6,347 bases of DNA. Source: Saprospiraceae bacterium (GTDB taxonomy: Bacteria; Bacteroidota; Bacteroidia; Chitinophagales; Saprospiraceae). A program made the translations under genes and the position numbers. Positions 6,308-6,347 of this stretch are shown piece after piece; the stretch's first letter is position 1, and each line of letters opens with the position of its first letter. The notes beneath the pieces are model-generated. The model had not been told where the DNA came from. It did no database searches and saw only the letters and a program-made list of their open reading frames with translations. Location of the stretch: assembly GCA_027009605.1 (NCBI GenBank), contig JALVCY010000699.1, forward strand, positions 1-6,347, in the 5' to 3' direction.

Positions 6308-6335
6308 CCCCCTAAATCCCCCTAAGAAGTGGGGA
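6308..6335. repeat. C-rich short repeat with hairpin (CCCCCTAA twice)
   Basis: CCCCCTAA occurs at 6308-6315 and 6318-6325, a 10-base period, followed by a TCCCC/GGGGA inverted pair (6317-6321 with 6331-6335, nine-base loop). Similar CCCCCTAAA/GGGGA strings occur as dispersed intergenic repeats in some Bacteroidota and cyanobacterial genomes; assigning this copy to such a family is inference. It could also act as a transcription end for a gene beyond the window. Confidence 0.35.
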
Positions 6336-6347
6336 GTTAAGGTAAAC

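Larger units (their letters stand above)
5896..6347. other. Intergenic region upstream of the Roco gene, no convincing gene
   Basis: I find no reading frame here with a plausible start, length or recognisable product on either strand. The longest clean stretch is a minus-strand frame ending at 5997-5999 that is open for 44 codons but has an ATG only for the last 17; it resembles nothing I recognise. Other visible items are a 7-bp inverted repeat, AAATGGT (5999-6005) with ACCATTT (6031-6037), and C-rich runs at 6109-6115 and 6308-6322. The segment is AT-rich, as expected for a promoter-bearing spacer. Confidence 0.6.

Noticed and set aside
6106..6338. AACTCCCC (6106-6113) and GGGGAGTT (6331-6338) as ends of a small MITE
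   Set aside because: Eight bases of low-complexity C-rich sequence with no further similarity or flanking duplication.

Overview
The window shows a large minus-strand gene split in two by a complete IS21-family insertion sequence. The gene encodes a Roco-type GTPase: leucine-rich repeats (LRRs), then Roc, then COR, with a hydrophobic C-terminal region. The AT-rich composition, the IS21 subtype and the LRR-Roco protein suggest a Bacteroidota-like bacterium. This is inference from gene content; there is no rRNA or other marker, and a cyanobacterial or other source is not excluded.

Layout: bases 1-143 lie downstream of the Roco gene, are richer in G+C than the rest, and hold a bulged stem-loop resembling an integron attC site. 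Bases 144-2896 (minus) encode the last part of the LRR tract, the Roc GTPase, COR, a Cys-rich segment and about four predicted membrane segments. Bases 2897-5399 are the IS, with 58-59 bp inverted ends, istA and istB on the plus strand, and a perfect 6-bp target duplication (AGCCTT). Bases 5400-5895 (minus) encode the Roco N-terminus and the first LRRs. Bases 5896-6347 hold no convincing gene, only a possible promoter and a C-rich repeat.

Removing the IS and one copy of the target duplication rejoins the two parts exactly in frame. The result is one uninterrupted 1080-residue reading frame with eleven almost identical 22-residue LRRs plus one divergent repeat. Neither half has another frameshift or stop and the target duplication is perfect, so the insertion looks recent.

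The most interesting biology is in the LRR tract. The 66-bp units are nearly identical in DNA, yet every difference I can find between them changes an amino acid, and most changes fall at the four exposed positions of the LRR beta strand. This looks like a recently amplified, diversifying binding surface on a membrane-linked Roco switch. Because the same repeats flank the IS on both sides in direct orientation, homologous recombination could remove the IS and leave a functional gene with fewer repeats.
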